Positions 5,784-7,074 of a stretch of 7,074 nt of DNA are shown here, in pieces (position 1 is the first letter of the stretch; each line of letters opens with the position of its first letter). The stretch lies in NCBI GenBank assembly GCA_003131945.1, contig PKWD01000067.1:1-7074 (forward strand), read 5' to 3'. Both the position numbers and the translations under genes were made by a program. Below the pieces are notes generated by a model. That model was not told the DNA's origin, ran no database searches, and saw only the letters and a list, made by a program, of their open reading frames with translations. The DNA is from Acidimicrobiaceae bacterium. Its GTDB lineage: Bacteria; Actinomycetota; Acidimicrobiia; Acidimicrobiales; UBA8190.

Positions 5784-6560
5784 TCAGGACCCGGCCGCCA
5801 CCCGGCGGGCCTTCCACACTTCTTCGCACGGCCACTGGCGGGACCACTCGAGCGACACCCACGGGTAGCGCGTGGTCGATCCCTCCGGCACCTCGATCTC
5901 GATGAGCTCCTCCACGGCGAAGCCGTTGTGACGCAGGAGCCGGAGCATGTCGCCGTGACCGAGGTGGAACTCGACCGAGTCGTCATCGCTCCACTCGAAA
6001 CGGTGCATGCCGAAATAGGGCCGCAACAGGCGGTCCCCGGCCTTCCCGTCAGGCTCGTCGGGAAGGCAACACATGAGGAGCACTCCGTTGACCAAGAACA
6101 CCAGGAGACCGCCCGGTCGCAGCAGCCGCGCCGCTTCGGGGATCCAGCGATAGGGGTCGCACCAGATGCTGGCCCCGTATTCGGAGATGGCCAGATCGAA
6201 ACTCTGGTCCGGGAACGGGGTCTCCTCGGCACTGGCCTGGATCAGCGGGAACAGCTGGTCGTGCTCGGTCTGCAGACGACGAGCGGTGCTCAGCTGGGCC
6301 AGGGAGTTGTCGATGCCCACACACCGGGCCCCTCGCCGCGCCAACCACGCCGACACATAGGCGGTGCCGCACCCCAGTTCGATGGTGTCCAGTCCGTCCA
6401 CCGACTCGGGGAAGAGGTGGAGTTGCGACTCGGGCACGTGCCACTGGCCCCACCACGGTTCCTGCTGCTCCCAACTCCGCCGTCCCGGTTCCGAATAGTC
6501 GGTCGCCCACACGTCCCACACGGCCCGATTGCGCCGGACGTGATCGGACCGTTCGGACAT
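5784..6560 (-). CDS. Class I SAM-dependent methyltransferase
   Basis: 258 residues from ATG at 6560; GAGG lies 7 bases upstream on the coding strand. The start excludes an in-frame extension that runs back into the neighbouring fragment. The SAM-binding Rossmann fold is clear: motif I IELGCGTAYVSAWLA (60-74), the acidic end of strand 2 in CVGIDNS (80-86, D84), motif II region with AEETPFPDQSFDLAISEY (111-128), and motif III RLLRPGGLLVFLVNG (145-159). The N-terminal part (RNRAVWDVWATDY) is typical of small-molecule methyltransferases of the UbiE/Methyltransf_11 type. The C-terminal half (180-258) should set substrate choice and has several tryptophans; I cannot name the substrate. It is a complete gene lying 22 bases downstream of a dnaB remnant on the same strand, so its original promoter may have been lost or replaced. 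It converges with the EthD-like gene. Confidence 0.88.
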   Translation of the reverse strand: MSERSDHVRRNRAVWDVWATDYSEPGRRSWEQQEPWWGQWHVPESQLHLFPESVDGLDTIELGCGTAYVSAWLARRGARCVGIDNSLAQLSTARRLQTEHDQLFPLIQASAEETPFPDQSFDLAISEYGASIWCDPYRWIPEAARLLRPGGLLVFLVNGVLLMCCLPDEPDGKAGDRLLRPYFGMHRFEWSDDDSVEFHLGHGDMLRLLRHNGFAVEELIEIEVPEGSTTRYPWVSLEWSRQWPCEEVWKARRVAAGS

Positions 6561-6582
6561 CGGCGCGCCTCGGTTGTCCCGC

Positions 6583-6930
6583 TCAGACCCGCGCCTGTTC
6601 GTCGAAGCGCGTGTAGCGGTCGACGAAGGCCAGATGGGTGACACCGGTGGGTCCGTTGCGGTGCTTGGACGTGATGATCTCGGCCGAGCCCCGTTCGGTA
6701 GAGTCCGGGTTGTATACCTCGTCGCGGTAGATGAAGAGCACCACGTCGGCGTCCTGCTCGATGGACCCCGACTCACGCAGATCGGCGAGCACCGGTCGCT
6801 TGTCCTGGCGCATCTCGAGGTTCCTCGACAGCTGCGACAGAGCGATGACGGGGATGTTGAGCTCGCGGGCCAGCACCTTGAGTCCACGGCTGATCTCGGA
6901 CACTTCGACCTGGAGCAGAAAACCCTGCAA
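6583..6930 (-). pseudogene. dnaB: dnaB replicative helicase, 3' fragment
   Basis: About 110 residues match the end of the DnaB C-terminal RecA-like ATPase domain, starting at [17 protein letters not shown] and running through [41 protein letters not shown] and [13 protein letters not shown] to the natural end. DnaB normally has about 450 residues. The N-terminal domain, Walker A and Walker B are all absent, so the fragment cannot be an active helicase. Homology stops at about 6912. Upstream codons are unlike DnaB, and the frame is closed by TGA at 6961-6963. The retained part shows no frameshift or stop, so the truncation may be recent. The common DnaB intein site at ESG/SIEQD is present and empty. 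An intact dnaB must exist elsewhere in the genome. A TTG at 6930 could start translation, but there is no reason to think a product is made. Confidence 0.85.
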
Positions 6931-6958
6931 CCCCTCGACAACCCGTTCGGCACGAGGT

Positions 6959-6995
6959 TGTCACCCATGTCGTAGGTACGATCTGTCACCTATGT
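6959..6995. repeat. Pair of 12-bp direct repeats
   Basis: TGTCACCCATGT (6959-6970) and TGTCACCTATGT (6984-6995) match at 11 of 12 positions with a 25-base period. Between them is a small inverted repeat, TCGTA-GG-TACGA (6970-6981). Such paired subterminal repeats suit transposase binding sites. Confidence 0.7.
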
Positions 6996-7009
6996 GTCCG
7001 GGCCGGACA
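6995..7009. repeat. Perfect inverted repeat TGTCCGG-G-CCGGACA
   Basis: Seven-base arms around a single central base, nine bases from the 3' end of tRNA-Cys. On the tRNA strand it could form a hairpin after the tRNA, but no T-run follows it, so I favour an element terminus over an intrinsic terminator. Confidence 0.6.
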
Positions 7010-7018
7010 TGAAAAGGT

Positions 7019-7074
7019 TGGAGGCGCGGGTGGGATTCGAACCCACGAATGGAGGTTTTGCAGACCTCTCCCTT
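7019..7074 (-). tRNA. tRNA-Cys (anticodon GCA), 5' part beyond the window
   Basis: On the minus strand, the 3' 56 bases of a tRNA are visible. The anticodon stem is GAGGT/ACCTC, with loop CTGCAAA holding anticodon GCA (plus-strand 7059-7061) and T33. A five-base variable loop (CATTC) follows. The T arm is GTGGG-TTCGAAT-CCCAC (7030-7046). The acceptor 3' strand is CCGCGCC, with discriminator T and an encoded CCA (7019-7021). Every stem that can be checked pairs perfectly, so the gene looks functional. The D arm and the 5' acceptor strand lie beyond the right edge. The 3' ends of tRNA genes are frequent integration sites, which bears on the disrupted DNA directly downstream. Confidence 0.95.

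Larger units (their letters stand above)
6913..7009 (+). mobile_element. Possible insertion-sequence end (IS481-like) between dnaB fragment and tRNA-Cys
   Basis: This 97-base stretch belongs neither to dnaB nor to the tRNA. It holds two near-identical 12-base direct repeats (TGTCACCCATGT and TGTCACCTATGT, 25 bases apart) and ends in a perfect 15-base inverted repeat, TGTCCGG-G-CCGGACA (6995-7009), that finishes in CA. From memory, TGTCACCTATGT followed by a GTCCGGAC-type end is characteristic of actinobacterial IS481-family elements. A plus-strand frame ending at TAG 6973-6975 could be the last residues of a transposase. The family call is recall only and needs a database comparison. Confidence 0.35.

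Noticed and set aside
6583..6930. Intein inside dnaB as the cause of the sequence break
   Set aside because: The break at QVEVSEIS lacks an intein C-terminal His-Asn junction, and the well-known ESG/SIEQD site is uninterrupted.

Overview
The window comes from a high-GC actinobacterium. GTG starts are common, codon third positions are strongly G/C, and the response regulator, histidine kinase and EthD-like proteins have an actinobacterial flavour. I would guess the Acidimicrobiia or a related deep lineage, but the window has no decisive marker.

Layout. (1) Positions 1-2464, minus strand: a small lipoprotein gene followed 28 bases later by a periplasmic-adaptor (HlyD/MacA-type membrane fusion) gene that runs off the left edge. 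This looks like the start of an efflux operon whose ATPase and permease would lie outside the window. (2) Positions 2465-2713: a divergent control region. It carries two arrays of 7-base motifs with 4-base spacers (11-base period), one per strand, closely resembling the TCACAGC-N4-TCACAGC direct repeats bound by mycobacterial PhoP and related OmpR/PhoB regulators. (3) Positions 2714-5014, plus strand: a response regulator and a sensor kinase in a tightly coupled pair. (4) Positions 5052-5780, plus strand: a two-half EthD-like (dimeric alpha/beta barrel) protein, possibly on a leaderless transcript. (5) Positions 5784-6560, minus strand: a class I SAM-dependent methyltransferase, convergent with the EthD-like gene and only 3 bases from it. 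(6) Positions 6583-7074, minus strand: the last third of a dnaB helicase gene without its Walker motifs, then about 100 bases of unrelated DNA that looks like an insertion-sequence end, then the 3' part of tRNA-Cys(GCA), cut by the right edge.

How the parts may work together. The kinase would sense an extracytoplasmic cue through a loop with four cysteines and an HxxHxxH motif. The regulator would bind the 11-base-period repeats and control its own operon and the divergent lipoprotein/adaptor operon. The adaptor is unusual in three ways: a fibronectin-III-like domain sits at the tip of its coiled-coil hairpin between the protein's only two cysteines, a Ser-Thr-Gly-Ala tandem-repeat linker splits its lipoyl-like domain, and it has a glycine-rich tail. 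The lipoprotein carries two copies of a paired-cysteine motif. This two-component-controlled export module is the most interesting part of the window. The dnaB/tRNA end looks like a rearrangement scar.
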